Source of the DNA: Gammaproteobacteria bacterium
Lineage (GTDB): Bacteria > Pseudomonadota > Gammaproteobacteria > UBA1113
DNA: 6,278 nucleotides
NCBI GenBank assembly: GCA_019752835.1
Contig: JAIELR010000017.1
Coordinates: 1 to 6,278 of the forward strand
Direction: 5' to 3'
This document shows, piece after piece, positions 1 through 6,034 of this stretch; position 1 is the first letter of the stretch; every line of letters begins with the position of its first letter. The position numbers were made by a program, and so were the translations under genes. The notes beneath the pieces were generated by a model. That model was not told the origin of the DNA. It was given only the letters and a program-made list of their open reading frames with translations, and ran no database searches.

Positions 1-183
1 AAATATCCAAGGCTTATGAAATATTACAAGCGCTGGTTTGGCGACTTTTGGTTTCGAGAGCACGCATCAACCTGGGATAAAGTGCAAGCCTGGTATGTTA
101 CACTCTTAGTTGCAGCCGGTATTCTTTCAGGGATGATAGGCATGCTTGCTTCCGCTATAGGATATATTATCTCTAAGTTTTGA
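1..183 (+). CDS. 3' end of a small membrane-anchored protein of unknown function (partial)
   Basis: The frame is open from the left edge to TGA at 181-183 and encodes at least 60 residues. The visible part starts with a basic, aromatic stretch (KYYKRWFGDFWFRE). It ends in one strongly hydrophobic segment of about 24 residues (YVTLLVAAGILSGMIGMLAS onward) that runs almost to the C-terminus (...GYIISKF), so the protein probably finishes in or just after a membrane helix. An internal ATG at 16 could start a 55-residue protein, but the AAGG before it is only 3 bases away and the frame stays open upstream, so I treat the gene as truncated by the window. I do not recognise the family. A weak terminator follows at 273-301, which suggests that this transcript is separate from the CDPS gene. 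Confidence 0.55.
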   Translation, partial: KYPRLMKYYKRWFGDFWFREHASTWDKVQAWYVTLLVAAGILSGMIGMLASAIGYIISKF

Positions 184-272
184 AAATACTTTGAATTGAT
201 TTTTTTGGTTAAATTAATTTAATATATTTACAGGATTTTGATTGCAATAATAAGAAACTATTAAAGCCTACT

Positions 273-301
273 TGCATTCACGATGAATGTATCATTTTTT
301 T
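273..301 (+). terminator. weak intrinsic terminator after the left-edge gene
   Basis: CATTCA (275-280) and TGAATG (284-289) form a perfect 6-bp stem around a CGA loop. Pairs T273-A291 and G274-T290 extend it to 8 bp. A run of seven T (295-301) begins three bases after the stem. The stem is AT-rich and therefore weak, but position and orientation fit termination of the gene ending at 183. Confidence 0.45.
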
Positions 302-480
302 CTTTACGTAGCAAAAGACCATTTCTGTTCATTAACTAAGCTATAATGTATAGTTATAGTATCATAAAAGCGTATAAATTGGACATAGCACCCATATTCC
401 CTTATATCAATTGCTAGGCGTTTTTGATAATATTGCGAACTTAAATAACAAGTCCAATTATTGTCAAAACTAGCACTTAT

Positions 481-486
481 AGAGGA
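481..486 (+). promoter_or_regulatory. ribosome binding site that decides the CDPS start
   Basis: AGAGGA, with GAGG ending 5 bases before ATG 491, is the only Shine-Dalgarno-like sequence near the 5' end of this frame. The upstream in-frame TTG at 461 has none before it. I therefore prefer ATG 491. Confidence 0.5.
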
Positions 487-490
487 TCAT

Positions 491-1216
491 ATGGCGAAAG
501 TTAAAGCTTTCTTAAAGTTTAACAATGAACAAAATCAGTCCGATTTTTCGCATACAAAATGTTTATTGTCAATCAGCATAGGACAGCAATCTCATGAAGG
601 CGAAATGTTCGAGTCCACAATTGAGTTGGTGAACCAAAATTTTGGTTCTTGTGCCATTTCCCTTTACGATAGTTTGCAACGCTATACTATGGCATTGCAA
701 AGTAGCAAAAGCCCAGAATTTTTTCATGCGGTCGCTACAAAAGAGGGCGATCTATGGATCAAACGTAATAAAAAATATTTGGATCAACTCAATAAATTAG
801 AAGTCATTTGTCGTTGGGATATGTGGTTACAACATCCTACTTTTACCCGGTATAGAAAAGAACTAAAGGATTTAATTAATACAGATGACGAATATAAAGC
901 CGTTTTTGATCAAACAGTCGAAAAATATTTAGATAAATATTGTAGCCAATTAATGAAAACTCCTGCTTTTGACAAGACGCGCGTAAAAAACTTATGTTTG
1001 GAATACGTAGTAGAAGAATGTGCGGTGCTACGTCTTTGGCCTGAGTTGCAATGTCAATATGAAGCATATCCAGGGATTCATAACGCGGCTATGGAAGAAA
1101 CGCGAAGACGCTTTGTTACTATCGAACACTTTGATTTGTTACAACCCTTGACAATAAAATTTAGAAATGCGCCTCAACTAAGACCGCAGCGGTTTGAGCT
1201 ATTTGAAGCAGTCTAA
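491..1216 (+). CDS. tRNA-dependent cyclodipeptide synthase (CDPS), XYP subfamily
   Basis: The likely product is a cytoplasmic CDPS, which diverts two aminoacyl-tRNAs from translation to make a cyclic dipeptide (2,5-diketopiperazine) through a ping-pong mechanism on an active-site serine. Seen, numbering from ATG 491 (241 residues, normal for the family): LLSISIGQQSHEGE places Ser29 where AlbC has its catalytic Ser37, followed by Gly31 and Gln32. Gln32 replaces the Asn40 of the NYQ subfamily. HEGE and the downstream SLYDSLQRYTM are, as I recall them, typical of XYP members. YVVEE gives Tyr172 and Glu176, matching AlbC Tyr178/Glu182. YEAYPG gives Tyr193-Pro194, the Tyr-Pro signature of XYP enzymes. 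Substrate specificity cannot be read by eye. No oxidase, P450 or methyltransferase that would tailor the product is visible nearby; the next genes are signalling proteins. An in-frame TTG at 461 would add 10 residues. No clear terminator follows the stop. Confidence 0.85.
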   Translation: MAKVKAFLKFNNEQNQSDFSHTKCLLSISIGQQSHEGEMFESTIELVNQNFGSCAISLYDSLQRYTMALQSSKSPEFFHAVATKEGDLWIKRNKKYLDQLNKLEVICRWDMWLQHPTFTRYRKELKDLINTDDEYKAVFDQTVEKYLDKYCSQLMKTPAFDKTRVKNLCLEYVVEECAVLRLWPELQCQYEAYPGIHNAAMEETRRRFVTIEHFDLLQPLTIKFRNAPQLRPQRFELFEAV

Positions 1217-1286
1217 GGAAAAATAATTAGAGAAAATTGAGTATAATTTCATCTATTAAAGTTGTCTTTAAGCGCACAGGCAACGG

Positions 1287-1300
1287 TTTGACTTGTCAAA
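1287..1300. repeat. 14-bp palindrome TTTGACTTGTCAAA
   Basis: The arms TTTGAC and GTCAAA are perfectly complementary around a 2-base centre. As RNA it would form a 5-bp stem with a CUUG tetraloop. It lies between the CDPS and kinase genes, so it may be an operator or part of a leader hairpin. There is no T-run after it, so it is not a standard terminator. Confidence 0.5.
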
Positions 1301-1326
1301 AATTGCTTAAAAGCGAACCATTATAC

Positions 1327-1356
1327 TTTGCATACATTAATTATATTTAATGCAAA
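1327..1356. repeat. 30-bp imperfect palindrome upstream of the kinase promoter
   Basis: TTTGCAT (1327-1333) and ATGCAAA (1350-1356) are perfect 7-bp inverted arms. Several inner positions also pair, and an overlapping inverted repeat, CATTAA (1335-1340) with TTAATG (1347-1352), shares the right arm. The site ends about 28 bp before the TATAAT at 1385-1390, a plausible position for an activator or repressor site. Confidence 0.5.
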
Positions 1357-1384
1357 TATATCATGGAAATGTTCTCTACTTACT

Positions 1385-1390
1385 TATAAT
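1385..1390 (+). promoter_or_regulatory. candidate -10 box for the sensor-kinase operon
   Basis: This is a perfect TATAAT about 125 bases before the kinase start codon. It lies in an 11-bp string, TATAATGTATA (1385-1395), that also occurs upstream of the CDPS gene at 342-352. No TTGACA-like -35 sits at normal spacing, so the promoter may need an activator. In AT-rich DNA the match alone is weak. Confidence 0.3.
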
Positions 1391-1513
1391 GTATATAAAA
1401 TGCTTTTTCAGTATATTTCTTGCCAAAAATAAGCTATTATTTAATCAGCATCTTATAGATTGAGATTGTAGTCGTAGGAAATAATATAGGCAGCCAAAGG
1501 AAGGTAGCCAGTT

Positions 1514-3634
1514 ATGATAAAAGAAATTATCGAGCTTGTTTTTAGCGCCGCTCTATTTTTAAATGCTTTGCTGTTTGTTCCACAAGCTGTGCGAATCCTT
1601 ATTGAAAAATCTGCCAAAGGCGTATCCCTCACAACATTTTTAGGGTTTTTAGTTATTCAAATGGCAATTATTTTACACGCCATATCTGCACATGATTCGA
1701 TGCTAATGATAGGTTATATGCTCAGTTTGATAACTTGCGGTTCAGTTGTAGTACTAGCTTTGTTTTACCGGAGATATGACGAGACAAAAGAAGATGCGCC
1801 TAGACTTAAACAAGAAACTGCCGATCATTTAGATTTTTTAGAAAATGTTATTGCAGAAATGCCAGGAAATGTGTATTGGATGAACCGTCAAGGAATATAC
1901 TTAGGATGTAATGATAACCAGGCAAAAGTAATAGGGTTACAGTCTAGAAAAGACATTGTCGGAAAACGCAATGTAGATATACCTGGATTTCTTATTCCTG
2001 AAGCGTTAGACCCCATTAATGAAAAAGTGATGCAAACTGCTGAAACTATTGTCACAGAGGAACCAGCTATACTACCTAACGGTAAACATATTACGGTCTT
2101 ATCAAGTAAAGTACCTATAAAAAATAGACGTAAAGAAGTTGTTGGCATGGTTGGTATTTCAATCGACATCACCGACCGTAAAAAAGCAGAGCTTGGCGAG
2201 CTGGCCGCTCAAGTTGCACATGATATCAGATCGCCACTTCAAGTATTGGAAGAACTGTTTGGCAAGATGAAATACCGTTTTGCTGATGCTGAAAGTCAAG
2301 TTTGTAGCGACGCAATTAGGCGAATTCACCATATTGCGGCAGAGTTGCTTGCTAAATACCGCTTGGATAAGAAAAGCAATGCGAAAATTATGAGTAGCAT
2401 ATCACAGAAATTTTTACCCTCAGAAATAATTTTTTTAGCTTTACAAAAGATTATTGAGGAAAAGAAAATAACGCTGTCGCATTATCAACCGACCATTGTT
2501 GTGAATCTGGCACCTATAGAAGATAAAACACTTTCAGCACGCTTCGATATTGCCGAGTTACAACGTATTATTTCTAATATCATAAATAATGCTGTAGAAG
2601 CATTTGATGCTCACAATACGGTTGTACGTAGCATTACACTATCATTGACTGCAGCAGATAATAGGGCGATTATATCTATTACCGATAATGGCAAAGGCAT
2701 TAGTCATGCGCGTGTTGCCAAATTTAATAATGCGGAAGGGATTGAAAGTCAGGGCGGGCATGGGCTAGGCTTATCGCATGCGCTTACAACATTGCACGAA
2801 TGGGGCGGTGACCTGAAAATGCAAAGCATTCTTGGCGAGGGAACTGTTATCCGAATTTACTTACCGTTAGCACCACCTCCAGTCTGGCTATGTTTGAATC
2901 TTTCTTTGCCAGAAGACACCTTATTTTATCTGGTCGATGATGACCCTACAACGCGCTATCGTTTAACCGATATGTTAGTTAAGCAGAGTGTGAAACCAGA
3001 GGCTATAACAGCATGCCATACGTTAGATGAATTTTTGGTACGCTATGCGAGTGATTTGCATCCGCATCGGTTTGTGTTTATGGATCAGCTCTTTGTAAAA
3101 ACTGAACGTGTAGGTATAGATGTATTGATTGAGAACAAATTACAAGAAAATTCCGCACTGATAACTAATGATTTTTCTGATTCGCAATTAAAACAGTATG
3201 CTATTGATCATGAGGTCGGCTTGATTCCCAAACCCTTATTTGGTGATCTAAGAATTGCGTTTGAACCACTACCTGATGAGATGGTGAGAGTTGAGACACC
3301 GATAGAGAATGTTAATTTGGAATATATTGTATTAGATGATTTAACATCAGTTACTGGATATTGGAGATTACAGTCAGAAGAAAAAAATATCGCTATTAAA
3401 ACGTTTAATAATTCTCGTGATTTTATGGAATATATCCCATACTGTAATAAAAATGTCAAAATTTATGTGGATAATGATTTGCGGGAAAAATTGAGTGGCT
3501 TGGAAATTACTCAAAAGCTTAGTGGTATGGGATTTAAAAATCTATATATGATGACCAGCCGAGATGATATCAAGGCAAAGAATTATCCCTGGTTAACTGC
3601 TGTAGTCAGCAAGAAGGTGCCTTTTGACGAATAG
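1514..3634 (+). CDS. PQ-loop/PAS hybrid sensor histidine kinase with two receiver domains
   Basis: This 706-residue inner-membrane hybrid kinase would sense a signal and feed phosphate into a relay. Domains in order: a PQ-loop/SemiSWEET-like bundle (about 4-86) with three membrane helices and the Pro23-Gln24 motif in LFVPQAVRI; a PAS domain (about 104-222) ending in the usual DITDRKKAE linker; a dimerisation domain with H-box AAQVAHDIRSPLQ (His236); an ATPase domain with N-box NIINNAVEA (Asn359), G1 DNGKGI (391-396) and G2 GGHGLGL (414-420). Receiver 1 (about 468-585) has Asp475-477, phospho-acceptor candidate Asp524, Thr551 and Lys573. Receiver 2 (about 601-706) is more divergent but keeps Asp608/609, Asp653, Thr681 and Lys700. 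The kinase core looks active. AAAGGAAGG at 1496-1504 supports the ATG start. The gene overlaps the next by 11 bases, which suggests translational coupling. The ligand is unknown; the fusion of a transporter-like fold to a kinase suggests small-molecule sensing. Confidence 0.9.
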   Translation: MIKEIIELVFSAALFLNALLFVPQAVRILIEKSAKGVSLTTFLGFLVIQMAIILHAISAHDSMLMIGYMLSLITCGSVVVLALFYRRYDETKEDAPRLKQETADHLDFLENVIAEMPGNVYWMNRQGIYLGCNDNQAKVIGLQSRKDIVGKRNVDIPGFLIPEALDPINEKVMQTAETIVTEEPAILPNGKHITVLSSKVPIKNRRKEVVGMVGISIDITDRKKAELGELAAQVAHDIRSPLQVLEELFGKMKYRFADAESQVCSDAIRRIHHIAAELLAKYRLDKKSNAKIMSSISQKFLPSEIIFLALQKIIEEKKITLSHYQPTIVVNLAPIEDKTLSARFDIAELQRIISNIINNAVEAFDAHNTVVRSITLSLTAADNRAIISITDNGKGISHARVAKFNNAEGIESQGGHGLGLSHALTTLHEWGGDLKMQSILGEGTVIRIYLPLAPPPVWLCLNLSLPEDTLFYLVDDDPTTRYRLTDMLVKQSVKPEAITACHTLDEFLVRYASDLHPHRFVFMDQLFVKTERVGIDVLIENKLQENSALITNDFSDSQLKQYAIDHEVGLIPKPLFGDLRIAFEPLPDEMVRVETPIENVNLEYIVLDDLTSVTGYWRLQSEEKNIAIKTFNNSRDFMEYIPYCNKNVKIYVDNDLREKLSGLEITQKLSGMGFKNLYMMTSRDDIKAKNYPWLTAVVSKKVPFDE
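3611..3626 (+). promoter_or_regulatory. ribosome binding site and TTG start of the second relay gene
   Basis: AAGAAGG (3611-3617) lies 6 bases before TTG 3624, inside the end of the kinase gene. The first in-frame ATG downstream would remove about 77 residues, including the His19 motif, so the TTG start is well supported despite being unusual. Confidence 0.65.
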
Positions 3635-4367
3635 ACATAACAAAATTAATCCAGAAAAACTATTGTCCACATTACACCATGATTTGGTGAACATATTTTT
3701 TGGTACGAGTGTGGCCAATGATGCTTCGGCGAAATATTACACCAAACTATTGGCGGCATATCGAAAACTATCACAAGCAGATAAGGAGGGGCTGAATATT
3801 TCAAGTAATATTCTGGAATTGCTGGAGCAGAATTTTTCTATCATAAAACAAGAAATGAGTTTTGGAAGCTATTATATAAAATCTATGCGCTATAATTTTT
3901 GTGATTACCAAGATTGCACATTGAATTCTATTGATATTGGCTTAATTATTGTCGAGGCTAAAAAGTATTACCAAATGCTCTTTCAAAAAGAATTATTGTT
4001 TGACGAAAAAATATCTGTGACAGAAAAAGCGATAGTTAATGCCAATCATGATATTTTGTTAAATATTATGGTGCGATTTTTTATGCTTGATAAACATTAT
4101 CCATTAACCAAGGTCAATCTTTTGGATGCAGACAACTATTATAAAATAGAATTTTGTTACGAGGCTGAGAGAATTTTACAGACATATTTAGCTGATCTGG
4201 ATGACCCAACCTTGGATTTGCCTGAAGCTAGCATGGCATTCAATTTATCTTTGTGCCATAATTACACAGAGCATATGGGCGGCAAAACTGACTATTTGTA
4301 CAAGCATGGTCAAACCTATTTTATAATGCTTTTACCCAAAGGAGTAGCTTATGAAAGCAATAGATAA
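3624..4367 (+). CDS. degenerate histidine-kinase-like protein, possible phosphotransfer protein
   Basis: This 247-residue soluble protein has no signal peptide or membrane helix. Its plan looks like a shortened histidine-kinase core. The N-terminal helix carries LLSTLHHDLVN, resembling an H-box with His19-Asp20. A helical stretch to about residue 85 could be the second dimerisation helix. The rest looks like a decayed ATPase lid: an N-box-like HDILLNIMVRFFML (142-155), no DxGxG G1 motif, and a C-terminal NLSLCHNYTEHMGGK (207-221) followed by TYFIMLLP, resembling the last helix and strand of the ATPase fold without the glycine-rich G2. ATP binding is therefore unlikely. ChpT-type phosphotransferases in alphaproteobacteria have this architecture, a dimerisation domain with a non-catalytic ATPase-like domain, so a shuttle between kinase and response regulator is a fair inference. 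An inactive regulatory partner is the alternative. It overlaps both neighbours (11 and 17 bases). Confidence 0.7.
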   Translation: MTNRHNKINPEKLLSTLHHDLVNIFFGTSVANDASAKYYTKLLAAYRKLSQADKEGLNISSNILELLEQNFSIIKQEMSFGSYYIKSMRYNFCDYQDCTLNSIDIGLIIVEAKKYYQMLFQKELLFDEKISVTEKAIVNANHDILLNIMVRFFMLDKHYPLTKVNLLDADNYYKIEFCYEAERILQTYLADLDDPTLDLPEASMAFNLSLCHNYTEHMGGKTDYLYKHGQTYFIMLLPKGVAYESNR

Positions 4368-5313
4368 AACATATCCTCTGTTCCAATATCCAGGTAATGT
4401 CATCATTGTAGATGATGATGCGCGCTTTACAAAAGCCTTATCACTCAAACTGGCTGACAGCTTCACCACGACGGTATTTAACTCACCTAGTAATGCAATA
4501 AAATTTTTCATGAATCGATCTCATTCAATCTTTGATGAGCTTTCGCTAATTGCAGAGCTGCCCGCTGTAGAATTAGATACTGATGGCTTTGCTTACACTA
4601 TTGATTATGAAGCCATAAGTAAATTAATTGGTTTTCAACCCCGTTATCAAGAACCGACCGTATTGATTGTTGACTATAGAATGCCAGATATGACAGGACT
4701 CGAGTTTTTATCAAAGATTAATAATAAGCATATCAAAACGATATTATTAACTGCACATGATGAGAAATCAATCGCTGTGAATGCCTTTAATAGCGGATTA
4801 ATTGACAAATATATTATTAAAGATCCTTCAATCATCGATAGCAATTTATTTTCAGTTATTACTGAATTAAATCAAGCGTACTTTAATGAAGTTAGCAAGG
4901 ATAAATTAGGTATAGATTTGTTAACACGTCTCTACGATGCTCAATATAATAAAATTTTTGCGGAGTGGATCCGGAATTTTAATATTAACGAATACTACCG
5001 TATTGATGATTGCGGGAGTGTTGTTGGTCTTACTGCTTCGGGTAAAGTGATATGGTTGGCTTTACAAGCTCAAAATAAACAAGCCTCTTACACTGACGTA
5101 TTCAATTCCCACCATGATAAGCCACTTGGGAACGCCCAGATGATTTATCTATTTTCAGATAAAGAGAAATACTCTAATCCCACCGCTCTAGATAGCTATG
5201 TGTATGACATTCAAGGGCATGTTACTGTACGTGGTATTCCGATGTGTTACACCATTATTCAGGATGAAACTTTCAGCTTGAGTATTGCGCACTTGACCAG
5301 CTTTACTCACTGA
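4351..5313 (+). CDS. response regulator with enlarged receiver domain and unknown output domain
   Basis: This 320-residue cytoplasmic protein is probably the terminal acceptor of the relay. The receiver has the expected residues: acidic pocket Asp21-Asp23 in NVIIVDDDARF, phospho-acceptor Asp108 in LIVDYRMPDMTG, Thr134 in ILLTAHDE and Lys157 in KYIIKD. Asp22 and Asp108 are about 86 residues apart instead of the usual 45 or so, so roughly 40 extra residues (about 55-98) sit before the strand that carries the acceptor. The C-terminal part (about 185-320) has no helix-turn-helix, GGDEF, EAL or HD motif that I can see. It has a conserved-looking core, DDCGSVVGLTASGKVIWLAL (219-238), of unknown role. 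The start is firm: AAAGGAG (4338-4344) lies 6 bases before ATG. It overlaps the previous gene by 17 bases and converges on the XRE gene with 4 bases between the stop codons. Confidence 0.85.
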   Translation: MKAIDKTYPLFQYPGNVIIVDDDARFTKALSLKLADSFTTTVFNSPSNAIKFFMNRSHSIFDELSLIAELPAVELDTDGFAYTIDYEAISKLIGFQPRYQEPTVLIVDYRMPDMTGLEFLSKINNKHIKTILLTAHDEKSIAVNAFNSGLIDKYIIKDPSIIDSNLFSVITELNQAYFNEVSKDKLGIDLLTRLYDAQYNKIFAEWIRNFNINEYYRIDDCGSVVGLTASGKVIWLALQAQNKQASYTDVFNSHHDKPLGNAQMIYLFSDKEKYSNPTALDSYVYDIQGHVTVRGIPMCYTIIQDETFSLSIAHLTSFTH

Positions 5314-5317
5314 AAGG

Positions 5318-6013
5318 TTAGAGGCGGTAAAGCCGCGTGATTCGCGCCGCACTTATTAACGACGCTTCTTGTTGTTTGTCGCCAGACAATAGACTCAACA
5401 AAAAGCGATTATTCCCTAAGCTTTTCAGCAATTTTACAACAAGTATTTCACCTTCAGTTGTTTCAACGAGGCATATTTGACCCGTGAGAGCCGCGATGCT
5501 TTCAATTGGTAATTTTACACCTGCCACGACATCACCAAACTGGTAGGGCTGAGAGTTCATAGTTTCTTTGATTTCAACATATAAAACATTCTGGAATAAT
5601 GCTTCAAATATCGATAATTCTTTTTGAATAGAGGCGTTAGTTATCGCGATTGCGGGATTAGCCGTAAGTACCATAGGTGCTGCACCCTTGCCATACATCA
5701 ACCAATCAAGTGAGCAAACTACATTGTATTGGGCAATGTGTGCAATGACAAGTTCGGCACCTTTCAGTGTTAGCCCGTTAAGACGACCCAATTCCCAATC
5801 TTTACACGTATTTGGATTTAATCCCGATTTATTCTCGCAGAACTCTTCACGCGTAAGACCTGTAAGGCTACGCAGCATTTTCAGCCGGTCACCGCGCACT
5901 TTAGCAGCGTGCTCTTCAGTATGCTTGACAATTGTATTTGTATTTTCCGTAATTTTAGCCTCACATTCCTTAAAAAACCCAAAAACAGGGTGAATATAGT
6001 TGACATTCTGCAT
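5318..6013 (-). CDS. XRE-family transcriptional regulator with S24-like C-terminal domain
   Basis: This 231-residue DNA-binding regulator has a CI/LexA-like layout. The HTH_XRE domain spans about residues 40-110 (RLKMLRSLTGLTREEFCENK, then NPNTCKDWELGRLNGLTLKG, ending LDWLMYGKG). A linker leads to an S24-like beta domain (about 135-231) with YQFGDVVAG, GQICLVETTEGEILVVKLLK and RFLLSLL. The self-cleaving Ser is not obvious: MNSQPYQFGD only loosely resembles the GxSMxP...GD motif and the spacing is short, although Lys194 lies near the expected Lys position. A non-cleaving, dimerising repressor is therefore likelier than a LexA-type switch. Its AGGTGG ribosome binding site is inside the 17-bp palindrome at 6018-6034, so autoregulation is probable. 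It is transcribed toward the signalling operon and away from the structured RNA region. Similar solitary XRE proteins occur in Legionella and Coxiella relatives; the target is unknown. Confidence 0.85.
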   Translation of the reverse strand: MQNVNYIHPVFGFFKECEAKITENTNTIVKHTEEHAAKVRGDRLKMLRSLTGLTREEFCENKSGLNPNTCKDWELGRLNGLTLKGAELVIAHIAQYNVVCSLDWLMYGKGAAPMVLTANPAIAITNASIQKELSIFEALFQNVLYVEIKETMNSQPYQFGDVVAGVKLPIESIAALTGQICLVETTEGEILVVKLLKSLGNNRFLLSLLSGDKQQEASLISAARITRLYRL

Positions 6014-6017
6014 AAAA

Positions 6018-6034
6018 CCACCTATATTAGGTGG
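6018..6034. promoter_or_regulatory. perfect palindromic operator overlapping the XRE gene ribosome binding site
   Basis: CCACCTATATTAGGTGG has perfect 7-bp arms (CCACCTA and TAGGTGG) around TAT. On the - strand it includes the AGGTGG Shine-Dalgarno 4 bases before the XRE start codon. An XRE dimer bound here could block transcription. In RNA the hairpin would hide the ribosome binding site. I see no convincing -35/-10 pair in either direction between 6035 and 6100. Confidence 0.65.

Larger units (their letters stand above)
184..490 (+). promoter_or_regulatory. AT-rich upstream region of the CDPS gene
   Basis: This non-coding gap before the CDPS gene should hold its promoter. Candidates are a perfect TATAAT at 342-347, which lacks a good -35 at 16-18 bp, and TTGATT (196-201) with TAATAT (220-225) at 18-bp spacing, which would give a leader of more than 200 bases. 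The TATAAT sits in a small repeat cluster: CTATAA (341-346) and TTATAG (354-359) are inverted copies 7 bases apart, with another TATAG between them. TGATAATAT at 425-433 resembles an extended -10 and would start transcription just before the gene. The real start cannot be chosen from sequence alone. Confidence 0.3.
1217..1513 (+). promoter_or_regulatory. upstream region of the sensor-kinase operon, rich in inverted repeats
   Basis: This 297-bp gap has no credible gene. It holds a 14-bp palindrome (1287-1300) nested in a looser inverted repeat, TTTAAGC (1267-1273) with GCTTAAA (1305-1311), then a 30-bp imperfect palindrome (1327-1356). Next comes TATAAT (1385-1390), a candidate -10 without a convincing -35, and finally the strong ribosome binding site of the kinase gene (AAAGGAAGG, 1496-1504). 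A second TATAAT lies at 1242-1247 just after the CDPS stop. No intrinsic terminator with a T-run is visible, so CDPS transcripts could read into the operon. Confidence 0.4.

Noticed and set aside
461..490. TTG 461 as the CDPS start
   Set aside because: There is no Shine-Dalgarno before it, while AGAGGA precedes ATG 491; the 10 extra residues are not needed for the family fold. It is kept only as an alternative.
876..1067. 63-codon - strand frame inside the CDPS gene
   Set aside because: It is antisense to a gene with clear catalytic motifs, has no homology that I recognise, and needs no explanation beyond frame chance.
1888..2172. 94-codon - strand frame inside the kinase PAS region
   Set aside because: It is a shadow of the PAS-coding sequence; its composition is low in charged residues and shows no domain.
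3208..3459. 83-codon - strand frame inside the kinase receiver region
   Set aside because: It lies opposite the receiver 1/receiver 2 coding sequence, with no recognisable motif.
5314..5340. Shared bidirectional terminator between the response regulator and XRE genes
   Set aside because: Only 4 bases separate the stop codons; the nearby GCGG/CCGC hairpin (5324-5336) has no T-run on either strand.
5688..5993. 101-codon + strand frame antisense to the XRE gene
   Set aside because: It lies opposite the conserved HTH coding region and has Ser/Arg-rich composition typical of an antisense shadow.
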